Source of the DNA: Aquidulcibacter paucihalophilus
Lineage (GTDB): Bacteria; Pseudomonadota; Alphaproteobacteria; Caulobacterales; Caulobacteraceae
DNA length: 64,000 nucleotides
NCBI GenBank assembly: GCA_030285985.1
Contig: CP127384.1
Location: 62,001 to 126,000, forward strand
Direction of reading: 5' to 3'
Shown piece after piece: positions 35,258-44,974 of this stretch. Under the pieces are notes generated by a model. The model saw only the letters and a list, made by a program, of their open reading frames with translations, ran no database searches and had not been told where the DNA came from. Each line of letters starts with the position of its first letter. Position 1 is the stretch's first letter. The position numbers and the translations under genes are program-made.

Positions 35258-35440
35258 CCCTCTCCCGTTGGGAGAGGGCTTGAGCGCCCGGGAGCGCAGC
35301 GATCGGTTGCGCGAAAGGGTGTGGGTCGGGTGGCGGCATTCGGCGTCAGCCGTGTCGCTGTCGGGAGCGGCGGCTTCGCCGAGGGATAGAGCCGACCCAC
35401 ATCCGGCCCTTCGGGCCACCTTCTCCCAATGGGAGAAGGA
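35258..35440. repeat. repeat family B, copy 1
   Basis: About 183 bases. The left end is CCCTCTCCCGTTGGGAGAGG and the right end CCTTCTCCCAATGGGAGAAG, each a near-perfect palindrome; the middle carries a conserved GGGTGTGGGTCGGGTGGCGG and GCGGCTTCGCCGAGGGATAG. Starts one base after the dsbD-like stop and ends six bases before the stop of the minus-strand DUF559 gene. Confidence 0.92.
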
Positions 35441-35446
35441 AACGAG

Positions 35447-35800
35447 TTAGAGAGCCAGCCCGCGAGCATGTTCGCGTATCGCAGCGATGATCCGTTCGGG
35501 CGAAGAGAGCGCTTCCCCGTTGCTGAATCGCAGGACGGTCCAGCCGAGGCTTTCCAGCTCCACTTGCCTGAGGTGGTCCCTCAGCACGACATCATCCCGT
35601 TCGTGAACGCCGCCGTCGATCTCCAGGACGAGCCGAAGGCGGTCGCAGGCGAAGTCGGCGAAGTAGCGGCCGATCGGGTGTTGGCGGCGGAAGCGGTGGC
35701 CGTCGATCTTCCCGCCGCGGAGCCGCTGCCATAACCGACGCTCCGCCAGACCGGCGGACTGACGTTGAGCGCGCGCGAAAGCTGTTCTCTGGCCAGCCAT
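35447..35800 (-). CDS. DUF559 (Vsr-like endonuclease fold) protein
   Basis: A 117-residue protein of the DUF559 family. It has the family's RLWQRLRGGKIDGHRFRRQ, then the predicted catalytic core GRYFADFACDRLRLVLEIDG with Asp and Glu in the places used by Vsr-type nucleases, and LESLGWTVLRFS at the end. Nuclease activity is inferred from fold only. The ATG at 35800 was chosen; the open frame continues upstream into repeat B2, which is not conserved protein. It is enclosed by repeats B1 and B2. Confidence 0.88.
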   Translation of the reverse strand: MAGQRTAFARAQRQSAGLAERRLWQRLRGGKIDGHRFRRQHPIGRYFADFACDRLRLVLEIDGGVHERDDVVLRDHLRQVELESLGWTVLRFSNGEALSSPERIIAAIREHARGLAL

Positions 35801-35838
35801 CGCACAACTATAGATTAATTCAGTGAATGCGTCAGCAT

Positions 35839-36021
35839 CCCTCTCCCGGTGGGAGAGGGCTTGAGCGCCCAAGAGCGCAGCGATTGGTCGCGCGAAAGGG
35901 TGTGGGTTGGGTGGCGGCATTCGGCGTCAGCCGTGTCGCTGTCGGGAGCGGCGGCTTCGCCGACGGATAGAGCCGACCCACATCCGCCCCTTCGGGGCAC
36001 CTTCTCCCAATGGGAGAAGGA
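35839..36021. repeat. repeat family B, copy 2
   Basis: Same 183-base unit and orientation as copy 1, with a few substitutions. It lies 38 bases upstream of the DUF559 start and ends 10 bases before the stop of the next minus-strand gene. Its right-end palindrome could form a 3' hairpin for that gene. Confidence 0.92.
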
Positions 36022-36031
36022 TCAGGTTTTC

Positions 36032-36580
36032 TCAACACGGCCACCCCTCCGCCGCCCCATGAGGAAGGCCGGCGTCCTCGCGCCAGGCGTCGCGGTTGGC
36101 CTGCAGGGTCACCTCGTCGAGGTAGGACAAGGGGTGCAGCCAGCCTGACTCGCTCCAGAAGGCCGCGGTCCAGCCGTGCCGGGCCGCCCAGGCCCGGTCG
36201 CGGGCCGCCTGATCGGGCGGAAGGTTCTCCGCTCTCCATTCCAGCACGAAACCGAGGTGCCAGACGGGAACCTGCTCCAGCGGGCCGCCCCGCATCGCCT
36301 CGGCCAGATTGGCCGCGAGCAGCCGCGTCTCTTCAAGCTGATATTCGAAAGCGGCCTGTTTGCGCCGGGCGTAGTGGTCCCAGCCTTCCGGCGGCTCCGG
36401 ATCCGGATCGGCGGTCACGCGCCGCTTCCAGCCTTCCGACGCCCGGCGTTTCCACAGATTGGCAAGACCCACGTCATAGCGTTGCGCCAGCGAGGCCGCG
36501 GTCTCGCCCGCCTCCCAGGCCCGGCGCACCGCGCGCCAGGTGTCTTCGCACCGGAGTTTTCGGGGGCGACCCTCATACAT
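36032..36580 (-). CDS. hypothetical protein with N-terminal helix-turn-helix
   Basis: A 182-residue protein. Residues about 10-50 (WRAVRRAWEAGETAASLAQR, then YDVGLANLWKRR) look like a transposase- or terminase-type helix-turn-helix. The middle is Pro/Glu-rich, and the C-terminal half is Trp-rich (VWHLGFVLEWRAENLP, AWAARHGWTAAFW). I do not recognise the family. It lies between repeats B2 and B3 and has the same orientation as the DUF559 gene. ATG 36580 was chosen, as upstream codons run into repeat B3. Confidence 0.7.
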   Translation of the reverse strand: MYEGRPRKLRCEDTWRAVRRAWEAGETAASLAQRYDVGLANLWKRRASEGWKRRVTADPDPEPPEGWDHYARRKQAAFEYQLEETRLLAANLAEAMRGGPLEQVPVWHLGFVLEWRAENLPPDQAARDRAWAARHGWTAAFWSESGWLHPLSYLDEVTLQANRDAWREDAGLPHGAAEGWPC

Positions 36581-36631
36581 GAATGCAGGATCAGGCACCG
36601 CTGCGTCAGAATCGGTCGTGCTGAATACTGA

Positions 36632-36816
36632 TCCCTCTCCCGGTGGGAGAGGGCTTGAGCGCCCAAGAGCGTAGCGATTGGTCGCGTGAAAGGGTGTGGG
36701 TCGAGTGACGGCCTTCGGCGAATGCCGTGTCGCTGTCGGGAGCCGCGGCTTACGCCGAAGGATAGAGCCGACCCACATCCGGCCCTTCGGGCCACCTTCT
36801 CCCAATGGGAGAAGGG
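36632..36816. repeat. repeat family B, copy 3
   Basis: A 185-base unit in the same orientation as the other two, the most diverged in the middle. It lies 51 bases upstream of the helix-turn-helix gene start and ends 7 bases before the stop of the next minus-strand gene. Confidence 0.92.
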
Positions 36817-36823
36817 ACCGGAT

Positions 36824-37300
36824 CTACACTTCCGGCTGCGGGGGCGCGGTGATGACTTCGACGTTGTCGTTCAGAAGGTAGTGGAGTTCGTCGAGGGCGA
36901 CGCGGCGTTCGGCGGGGGTGGTGGCGGCCTCGACGGCGGCGATCTTGACCGGGATGTCCTCGGAAATGCCGCGCAGGATGCATTTCAGGTCGCCGTCCGT
37001 GCCCCGGTCCTTGAGGATGACATGACCCTGCATATCGAGGGCGGCCAGTTCGGCGGCGTGGGCGCGGAAGCCGGTGAAGGCCTCGCCCGCCGCGAAGTCG
37101 GACTGATCCATCACCCCGGCGTCGATCCAGCCCTGGACCACGCCCTTGAGGGCGCCGGAGCGGGCGACGATGTCAGCGAACAGGGGCTCACCCGCGACCG
37201 AAACCGGCGCGTCGGCGGCCGGCGGCGGCAGGGCCGCGGCCAGGGCGATATTGGGATCGGAGAGCAGCAGGGAGACCGCCAGGGCGACGCCGCAGGACAT
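36824..37300 (-). CDS. exported hypothetical protein
   Basis: A 158-residue protein with a signal peptide (MSCGVALAVSLLLSDP, cleavage around ALA near 25). The mature part is mostly helical: FADIVARSGALKGVVQGWID, HAAELAALDMQGH, then two Cys-containing and charged segments. The ATG at 37300 has GAGG at a good distance; an ATG four codons earlier lacks one. No family recognised. Divergent from pgi. Confidence 0.75.
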   Translation of the reverse strand: MSCGVALAVSLLLSDPNIALAAALPPPAADAPVSVAGEPLFADIVARSGALKGVVQGWIDAGVMDQSDFAAGEAFTGFRAHAAELAALDMQGHVILKDRGTDGDLKCILRGISEDIPVKIAAVEAATTPAERRVALDELHYLLNDNVEVITAPPQPEV

Positions 37301-37320
37301 GGCTAACCTCATATAGTTGG

Positions 37321-37378
37321 CCGAATCGCGGATTCGGCGTTGAACCGGCTTACGCCCGACCCGTAAACGAGGGTTTAC
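37321..37378. promoter_or_regulatory. divergent promoter region with two palindromes and GANTC sites
   Basis: Between the exported protein gene and pgi. CCGAATC-GCG-GATTCGG at 37321-37337 is a 7-bp-arm palindrome that contains two CcrM-type GANTC sites (37323-37327 and 37331-37335). A second palindrome, GTAAAC-GAGG-GTTTAC, is at 37363-37378. Either could be a protein-binding site; methylation-sensitive control is an inference from known Caulobacterales biology. Confidence 0.4.
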
Positions 37379-37402
37379 CTTTCCGAATTTCGAGCTCGCC
37401 CG

Positions 37403-39028
37403 ATGACCGCCCGCACCCAGGCCCTCGACATGCTTCGCGGCGTTGCCCGCAAGGACGCCGACGGACGCATTCTGCACCAGTTCGCGACCGATCCCGGCCG
37501 CGTCGACCGCATGGGGGTGGAGGCCGCAGGCCTGTATCTGGACCTGTCGAAACAGGCCTGGAGCGCGGAGGGGTTCGAGGCCGCGCTGGATCTGGCCCGG
37601 ACCTGTGACGTCGAGGGGCGGCGCAACGCCCTGTTCAGCGGCGAGGCGGTCAACAATACGGAAGGCCGCGCGGTGCTGCATCCGGCGCTGCGGGCCGCCG
37701 ATGACGCGGATTTCCGCGCGCTCGGCGAACCCGTGTCCGCCGAGGTCGCCGCGGCGCGCAAGGCCATGGCCCGGTTCGCGACCGACATCGGCTCGGGGGC
37801 CGAAGGGGGTGGCACCAACCAGCCGTTCACGGCCATCGTCCATATCGGCATCGGCGGGTCGGACCTGGGGCCGCGGCTGTTGTGGGACGCCCTGCGGCCG
37901 CTGGAGCCGGTCATCGACCTGAGGTTCGTGGCCAATATCGACCCGCGCGAGATGGGCGAGGCCCTGGCCGGGCTGGACCCCGAGACGACGCTGGTGGTGG
38001 TCGTGTCCAAGACCTTCACGACGCAGGAAACCCTGGCCAATGCCGAGCTGGCCAAGGCCTGGCTGGCCGAGAGCCTGTCGCCCAAGCGGATGGTGCATCA
38101 CCTGATCGGAGTGACGGCGGCACCGGACAAGGCCGCGGCCTGGGGCTGCGGCCGGACCTTCGCCTTCCGCGACTGGGTCGGGGGGCGATACTCGCTGTGG
38201 TCGGCGGTCAGCCTGTCGGTGGCGGTGGCCCTGGGCTGGGATGTGTTCGAGCGGCTGCTGAACGGCGCCCGGGCCATGGACGAGCATTTCCTCTCGGCCG
38301 ATCTGGAGCGGAACGCCCCGGTGTTGCTGGCCCTGGCCCAGATCTACAATGTCGAGGGCCGCGGCCGCATGGCCCGGACCGTCGCCCCCTATGCCCACGG
38401 CCTGCGCCGGCTGCCGGCCTTCCTGCAGCAGCTGGAGATGGAGTCGAACGGCAAGCGGGTGAGGCGCGACGGCTCGCCCGTCGACACCGCCACCAGCCCG
38501 ATCGTCTTCGGCGAGCCGGGCACCAACGGCCAGCACGCCTTCTTCCAGCAGATCCATCAGGGGCCGCAGGTGGTGCCGGCGGAGTTCATCGTCGTGGGCC
38601 ATACCTCCGAGGGGGCCATGGACGCGCGCGAGGGCGACGCCCCGCTGTGGTCCAATGCCCTGGCCCAGGCCCAGGCGCTGATGGTCGGCAAGACGGAGGC
38701 CGAGGCCCGGGCCGAGCTGATCGCGGCGGGGGCGGACGCGGCCGAGGCTGACCGGCTGGCCCCGCACAAGACCTTCCCCGGCGATCGCCCGTCGACGACG
38801 ATCCTGATGGACGCCCTGAGCCCCGAAGCGGTCGGCGCCCTGATCGCCCTCTATGAGCACAAGACCTTCGTCGAGGGGGTGATCCAGGACATCAACAGCT
38901 TCGACCAGTGGGGCGTGGAGCTGGGCAAGGCGCTGGCGAAGGTCGTGCTGAAGGATGTGGCGGCAGGAGAACCGTCAGCGGGGCTGGATCCGTCGACGGC
39001 GGAGCTGATGAAGCGGCTGATGGTCTAG
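37403..39028 (+). CDS. pgi: glucose-6-phosphate isomerase
   Basis: A 541-residue enzyme for the glucose-6-phosphate/fructose-6-phosphate step. PGI signature WVGGRYSLWSAV is present (about residue 259), with the phosphate-binding HIGIGGSDLGPRL and VVVSKTFTTQETL, catalytic Glu region QQLEMESNGKRV, GQHAFFQ (His) and the Lys in ALYEHKTFVEG. All key blocks are complete. Probably monocistronic. Confidence 0.97.
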   Translation: MTARTQALDMLRGVARKDADGRILHQFATDPGRVDRMGVEAAGLYLDLSKQAWSAEGFEAALDLARTCDVEGRRNALFSGEAVNNTEGRAVLHPALRAADDADFRALGEPVSAEVAAARKAMARFATDIGSGAEGGGTNQPFTAIVHIGIGGSDLGPRLLWDALRPLEPVIDLRFVANIDPREMGEALAGLDPETTLVVVVSKTFTTQETLANAELAKAWLAESLSPKRMVHHLIGVTAAPDKAAAWGCGRTFAFRDWVGGRYSLWSAVSLSVAVALGWDVFERLLNGARAMDEHFLSADLERNAPVLLALAQIYNVEGRGRMARTVAPYAHGLRRLPAFLQQLEMESNGKRVRRDGSPVDTATSPIVFGEPGTNGQHAFFQQIHQGPQVVPAEFIVVGHTSEGAMDAREGDAPLWSNALAQAQALMVGKTEAEARAELIAAGADAAEADRLAPHKTFPGDRPSTTILMDALSPEAVGALIALYEHKTFVEGVIQDINSFDQWGVELGKALAKVVLKDVAAGEPSAGLDPSTAELMKRLMV

Positions 39029-39107
39029 GGCGCAGCAGGGAGCGTCCGTTTCGGCGGTCCCGGTTGCCTGACATCCATGAGGGCAAGCCGGGCCGGCCTC
39101 CGCCGAA

Positions 39108-39437
39108 CTATTCCGGCTCGCCCGGTTCATCGTCGTTGCTTGCCGGGCCAGGCGCGCGCGTTGCCGTGCCTTCATCCGCGTCGGCCGGCGGCTCTGCAGG
39201 AGCGGGCTCCGGGTTGTTCGCAGGCGGGTCCGTGGCCTCATCTTCAGACGCGTCGCGGAGCGAGCCGCCAGCAGGGGTCCCGCAGTTGTTGGTGGACCCT
39301 TCGCACCTCATATTGGCCTTGCCACCATTGAGCTCGTCGGCCCTTTGTGCCCAGACCGGGCCGCCGATCGCCAGCGCCGCGACAGCGACCGTGAGGCTCA
39401 ATGCAAACCTTGAGGATTTCGGCAGACGCGAGGCCAT
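39108..39437 (-). CDS. exported acidic low-complexity protein
   Basis: A 109-residue protein with a signal peptide (RFALSLTVAVAALAIGG, cleavage near VWAQ). The mature part has two Cys (ANMRCEGSTNNCGTP) and then a Pro/Ala/Glu/Asp-rich disordered tail to the end. Not recognised. Convergent with pgi and 143 bases downstream of the next minus-strand gene. Confidence 0.7.
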   Translation of the reverse strand: MASRLPKSSRFALSLTVAVAALAIGGPVWAQRADELNGGKANMRCEGSTNNCGTPAGGSLRDASEDEATDPPANNPEPAPAEPPADADEGTATRAPGPASNDDEPGEPE

Positions 39438-39580
39438 AAGACCGCTCCGTTTTGAATGCGCTCCAGACGCATGGCCCGGCGAGGGGCCGCCCGGGCAAAA
39501 GAGGCTGGATGCCGGAAAGGGGCAAGTCAAGTTGACCCGCCCGGTCCTGACCGTCGGCCGACCGGCGGAAGGGATGGAGA

Positions 39581-40018
39581 CTACCAGCGGCGCTCGTAGC
39601 GGTAGTCGCGGTCATCGCGGCGGTAGTCGCGGCGATCCCGGCGGTCGTCGCGACGGTCATAGCGGTCGTAGCGATCGCGGCTGTTGATGCCGTGTTCCCG
39701 CTCCCAGTGGCCCAGGTTCCGGTAGCAGCGGCCGCCGCGGTAGTAGCCGCAGTCGTCATCGCCCGAGCTCGCGCCCAGCGCCGCGCCGGCGAGGGCGCCG
39801 CCGGCGACATAGGAGCCGTCGCCGTCGCCGATCAGGGCCCCGGCCAGGGCACCGATGGCGGCGCCGATCAGGACATCCTCGGTGCGGTCGCTGTCACGGT
39901 CGCGGTCCCGGTCGCGATGACGGCTCTGGGCGTCGGCCGGGCTGGCGGCCATCAGGCTCAGGGCCATGGCGCCGATCACGGCCGGCGCAGCGAGAGCGAT
40001 CTTCGAAAACGTCTTCAT
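39581..40018 (-). CDS. exported glycine-zipper protein with Arg/Asp-rich tail
   Basis: A 145-residue protein with signal peptide (cleavage near ADAQ, about residue 31). A charged HRDRDRDRDSDR stretch is followed by a glycine zipper (LIGAAIGALAGALIGDGDG) and a C-terminal tail of alternating Arg, Asp and Tyr (RYDRYDRRDDRRDRRDYRR). The repetitive DNA at 39590-39680 is this coding tail. Such proteins are abundant and uncharacterised in Caulobacterales. Divergent from the TPR gene. Confidence 0.78.
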   Translation of the reverse strand: MKTFSKIALAAPAVIGAMALSLMAASPADAQSRHRDRDRDRDSDRTEDVLIGAAIGALAGALIGDGDGSYVAGGALAGAALGASSGDDDCGYYRGGRCYRNLGHWEREHGINSRDRYDRYDRRDDRRDRRDYRRDDRDYRYERRW

Positions 40019-40190
40019 GGTCGGGCCCCTTGGTGATTGCTGCGGCGGATGCGCCAAGCTTGACCACAGGTCTAGGACCGGTCGTCTGAACGGGCCGCGA
40101 GGTCGTCGTTCATCCGGCGTTCATCCGGAAACGGCCTTGCCAAGGGCGGTTCGCTCAGCCGAACATGGGTATCGAACAGGGGAGACGCCG

Positions 40191-41639
40191 GTGGCGAGGC
40201 TGGTGCGGAGCAGCGTGATCGGACTGGCGCTGGCGGCGACGGCGGCCTGCGCCACGGCCCAGGACCGGCCCGCGCCCCAGCAGCCGCCTCCGGTGACCGC
40301 GCCAGCGCCGCCCCCGCCACCTCCACCCCCACCACCGCCGCCTCCGCCGCCCGCCGACGTCCGCATCTCCGCCCCCTCCACGCTCGACGCTGTGGCCGAC
40401 ATCCTGTCGCGCGAGACCGACGCCGAAGCCGCGGCGGCGGCCCTGATCGTCCTGACCAATGAGCGGTTCACGGCCGGCGACCTGCCGGGTGCGGAGGCCG
40501 CCATCGCCGCCGCCGTCCAGGTGGTGGAAACGCGGTTCGGCCCGGAAGGGACCCCGGTCGGGCGGCCACTGACGGTACGGGCGCGGCTGAAGCTGGAGCA
40601 GGGCGACTATGCCGGGGCCCTGGCGGACATCGACCGCACCCTCGCCCTGCTGGATCGGGAGGCCGCGCCGGACCCGGTGCACCGGGCGACACTGATCTAT
40701 GATCGCGCCCGGGCCTTTGACTTCATGGGGCGCAATGAGGAGGCGGAGGCGGCGGCCCGGGCCAGCCTGGCCCTGCGCCGTGAACATCTGGGGCCGGTGC
40801 ATGAGAAGACCGCCGACAGCCTGAACCTGGTCGCCAACGCCCTGACCGCCCAGGGCCGGCACGCCGAGGCCGATCCGCTCTACCGGCAGGTCCTCGGCAT
40901 GTATGAGGTGCTGTACGGGCCGACGGACTATCACGTGGCCATCGTGCTCTCGAACCTCGGCAACTCCCTTCGGCGCACCGGTCGGGCGCATCAGGCGGCG
41001 CCGCTGTATGCGCGGGCGGTGGCGATCGCGGAGCAGGCCGGTGATCCCGTGCTGCTGGCCCAGTGCCTGACCAACCAGGGCTGGTTCCTGCATGTGACGG
41101 GGGACGGCGTGGCCGCCGAGCCGGCCTTCCGGCGGGCGCTGGAACTGGCGCTGGAGATCGTCGGGCCGGACCATCCGTTCACCGGCAATGCGCGCGCCAA
41201 TCTGGGCTTCGCCCTGTCCGACCAGGGCCGCTGGGCCGAGGCCGAGGCGCCGTTCCGCGAGGGGCTGGCGGCCTATGAGGGCGGGGTGGGGGCGGACAGC
41301 CCCGACCTGCTGGAGACGATCGAGGGCTATGCCGCCGTGCTGGACCAGCTGGGCCGCGCCGGTGAGGCGGAGGCGCTGTACCAGAGGGCCCTGACCATCG
41401 CCTCGACCCGCCTGCCGCCGGCCCATACCGACGCCATGGACGGGGCCCAGAAGCACGCCGGCTTCCTGATCCGGCAGAACCGGCCGGACGAGGCGCTGCG
41501 GCTGGTGCGGGCCGAGCTGGGCGATCTGCTGGGGCAGGACGGCCGCGGCCGCGACTGGCGCACCCGCGTGCGCGGGGCCCGGCCGCTGTTCGCGCGTCAG
41601 GTCGAGGCCGGCTGGACCCTGGCGGCCGCGGCGGACTGA
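40191..41639 (+). CDS. TPR-repeat lipoprotein
   Basis: A 482-residue protein. The lipoprotein signal (SVIGLALAATAAC, Cys about residue 19) is followed by a Pro-rich stretch with a run of 14 or more Pro (about 35-52). The rest is built from about six kinesin-light-chain-type TPR units (for example AEADPLYRQVLGMYEVLYGP and AEAPFREGLAAYEGGVG). GTG 40191 was chosen because GGGGAGA lies upstream and it gives a normal signal peptide. A protein-interaction scaffold in the envelope is likely. Confidence 0.82.
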   Translation: MARLVRSSVIGLALAATAACATAQDRPAPQQPPPVTAPAPPPPPPPPPPPPPPPADVRISAPSTLDAVADILSRETDAEAAAAALIVLTNERFTAGDLPGAEAAIAAAVQVVETRFGPEGTPVGRPLTVRARLKLEQGDYAGALADIDRTLALLDREAAPDPVHRATLIYDRARAFDFMGRNEEAEAAARASLALRREHLGPVHEKTADSLNLVANALTAQGRHAEADPLYRQVLGMYEVLYGPTDYHVAIVLSNLGNSLRRTGRAHQAAPLYARAVAIAEQAGDPVLLAQCLTNQGWFLHVTGDGVAAEPAFRRALELALEIVGPDHPFTGNARANLGFALSDQGRWAEAEAPFREGLAAYEGGVGADSPDLLETIEGYAAVLDQLGRAGEAEALYQRALTIASTRLPPAHTDAMDGAQKHAGFLIRQNRPDEALRLVRAELGDLLGQDGRGRDWRTRVRGARPLFARQVEAGWTLAAAAD

Positions 41640-41667
41640 AACCCCGCTGAAATCCTGCCCTGCCGCG

Positions 41668-41696
41668 CTTGACGGTGGCGGTGCCTGTCCCTATTT
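41668..41696 (+). promoter_or_regulatory. sigma32-type heat-shock promoter of groESL
   Basis: CTTGACG (41668-41674) and CCCTATTT (41689-41696) with a 14-base spacer, close to the sigma32 pattern CTTGAAA-N13 to 17-CCCCATnT. It lies directly upstream of the CIRCE element, and transcription should start near 41703. Confidence 0.8.
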
Positions 41697-41706
41697 GCCG
41701 CTCGCG

Positions 41707-41733
41707 TTAGCACTCGGACCCGTTGGCTGCCAA
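41707..41733 (+). promoter_or_regulatory. CIRCE operator (HrcA site)
   Basis: Left half TTAGCACTC (41707-41715) is a perfect match; a 9-base spacer follows; the right half GGCTGCCAA (41725-41733) matches 6 of 9 of GAGTGCTAA. Spacing is exact, and it overlaps the predicted transcription start, as expected for an HrcA operator. The degenerate right half may weaken binding. Confidence 0.85.
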
Positions 41734-41776
41734 TCGGCCGCGCCGAGGCTGAATACAAACTTTGGGAGACAGACAA

Positions 41777-42064
41777 ATGGCGTTTCGTCCGCTCGGCGAC
41801 CGTGTGCTGGTAAAGCGCGTGGAAGAGGAATCCAAAACCAAGGGCGGGATCATCATCCCCGACTCGGCCAAGGAAAAGCCCCAGGAAGGCGAAGTCGTCT
41901 CGGTCGGGCCCGGCGCCCGCGATGAGGACGGCAAGCACGTCGCCATGGACCTGAAGGCCGGCGACCGCATCCTGTTCGGCAAATGGTCGGGCACCGAGGT
42001 CAAGATCGACGGCGAAGACCTGATCATCATGAAGGAATCCGACGTCCTGGGCGTGCTGTCCTAA
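41777..42064 (+). CDS. groES: co-chaperonin GroES
   Basis: A 95-residue 10-kDa chaperonin lid protein. [17 protein letters not shown] is the N-terminus, with the mobile loop [18 protein letters not shown] (about 23-40) and [18 protein letters not shown] at the end. The ATG at 41777 was chosen over one five codons earlier. It is followed by groEL after 50 bases. Confidence 0.98.
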   Translation: MAFRPLGDRVLVKRVEEESKTKGGIIIPDSAKEKPQEGEVVSVGPGARDEDGKHVAMDLKAGDRILFGKWSGTEVKIDGEDLIIMKESDVLGVLS

Positions 42065-42078
42065 GCACCCGCGTCTGA

Positions 42079-43767
<1,689 letters not shown>

Positions 43768-43801
43768 TCCGCGCTCAGTCGTTAGGCTGAACGAACAAGA
43801 G

Positions 43802-43830
43802 GGGCGGGGCCGCGAGGCTCCGCCCTTTTT
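43802..43830 (+). terminator. intrinsic terminator of groESL
   Basis: A 10-bp stem (43802-43811 with 43816-43825, one G-T mismatch) around a GCGA tetraloop, then five T. It begins 34 bases after the groEL stop. Confidence 0.92.
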
Positions 43831-43940
43831 GTTTGTCCGGCGTTGGCAGATCGCAACTTTGGCGCAGCCCGCCCGGATTGAGAGTGCCCGGCCGCTGATG
43901 GCGCTATTGCGCTCTTGCGTCATGGGTTGAATATTTGAGC

Positions 43941-44783
43941 ATGGACAACCCTGGCCAGCCCGGTCCCGACCAGCTTCAACTGTTCGACGCCCCCGTCGAG
44001 CCGGAGAAAGAACTCGGCACGCCTCCCCGCCCGTTTAGCAACTACATTGTCTACGTAGACGAGAGCGGCGACCACAGCATGGTTTCTATAGACGACAGCT
44101 ATCCGGTCTTTGTGTTGTCGCTATGCATTTTTAGCAAGAATTACTACGTGAATTCAGTCGTTACGGCGCTGGAGGAGTTCAAGTTCCGCAGTTTTGGCCA
44201 CGACATCGTGATTTTGCACGAACGAGATATTCGAAAGGAAACCGGGCAGTTCAGGTTTTCTGGCCCCAAGGAAAAGAATCGCTTTCTGGGCGCGCTATCC
44301 AGGATCATCGAGGCGAGCAAATTCATCCTGATAACCGCCGTCATCGACAAGAAGCGGATGAGGGATAGAGGCGAGGTTGCCGACAACCCTTACCACGTCG
44401 CGCTCCGGTTTTGCCTGGAGCAGCTCCGCGAGTTCCTGGCTGAGAAAGATCAGCTCGCCGCACAAACCCACATTGTCGTCGAGTGCCGTGGAAAGAAAGA
44501 AGATGCCGAACTTGAGCTGGAGTTTCGCAGGGTTTGCGACGGCGCGAACAAGTTCGGCGTGCCGCTCCCATTTTCAATAGTCTTCGCCGACAAGAAGGCG
44601 AACTCGTCGGGCCTCCAGCTGGCAGACCTGGTGGCCCGACCAATCGGCCTCAGTGTCGTCAGACCCGATCAAGCCAACCGGGCGTTTAACATACTGAAAG
44701 AAAAGTTTTTCTGCAGGGGCGGACGAGCGAACGTTGGCAACGACTACCAAGGCGTCGGCTATCTGATCCACCCGGAGGCTTAA
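43941..44783 (+). CDS. DUF3800 domain protein
   Basis: A 280-residue protein. The DUF3800 hallmark YVDESGDHSM (about residues 39-48) is followed by a RNase H-like core with conserved acidic residues and the C-terminal SSGLQLADLVARPIG. DUF3800 proteins have a predicted RNase H/nuclease-like fold and often sit in defence or mobile regions; no activity is proved here. Codon use is visibly less GC-biased than in groEL next door, suggesting transfer. ATG 43941 was chosen over TTG 43935. Confidence 0.88.
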   Translation: MDNPGQPGPDQLQLFDAPVEPEKELGTPPRPFSNYIVYVDESGDHSMVSIDDSYPVFVLSLCIFSKNYYVNSVVTALEEFKFRSFGHDIVILHERDIRKETGQFRFSGPKEKNRFLGALSRIIEASKFILITAVIDKKRMRDRGEVADNPYHVALRFCLEQLREFLAEKDQLAAQTHIVVECRGKKEDAELELEFRRVCDGANKFGVPLPFSIVFADKKANSSGLQLADLVARPIGLSVVRPDQANRAFNILKEKFFCRGGRANVGNDYQGVGYLIHPEA

Positions 44784-44974
44784 AAAGCGAAAGGCCCCGG
44801 TGAACCCACCGAGGCCATAGCGCCGACCGGGATCCCCCAATCCACTTGACTCTCAAGATAACTCGTGAATTGGCATCGCGCAATGGAACGTCTCCAGAAC
44901 CTGGAGATATTTTCCGTGATGTTCCGCTTATGGGCCGGGAGCCGATTCGCGGACAGAACGCCAAGGAGGCCGGG

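Noticed and set aside
36824..38860. Extended minus-strand frame (678 codons) over pgi
   Set aside because: Only its last 158 codons (36824-37300) have a start context and a signal peptide; the rest is antisense to pgi.
39590..39690. Tandem-looking CGGTAGTCGCGGTCATCG-type DNA
   Set aside because: It is the coding sequence of an Arg/Asp/Tyr-rich protein tail, not a CRISPR or VNTR.
44790..44816. Terminator after the DUF3800 gene
   Set aside because: The stem is interrupted and there is no T run on the plus strand, so it was not listed.
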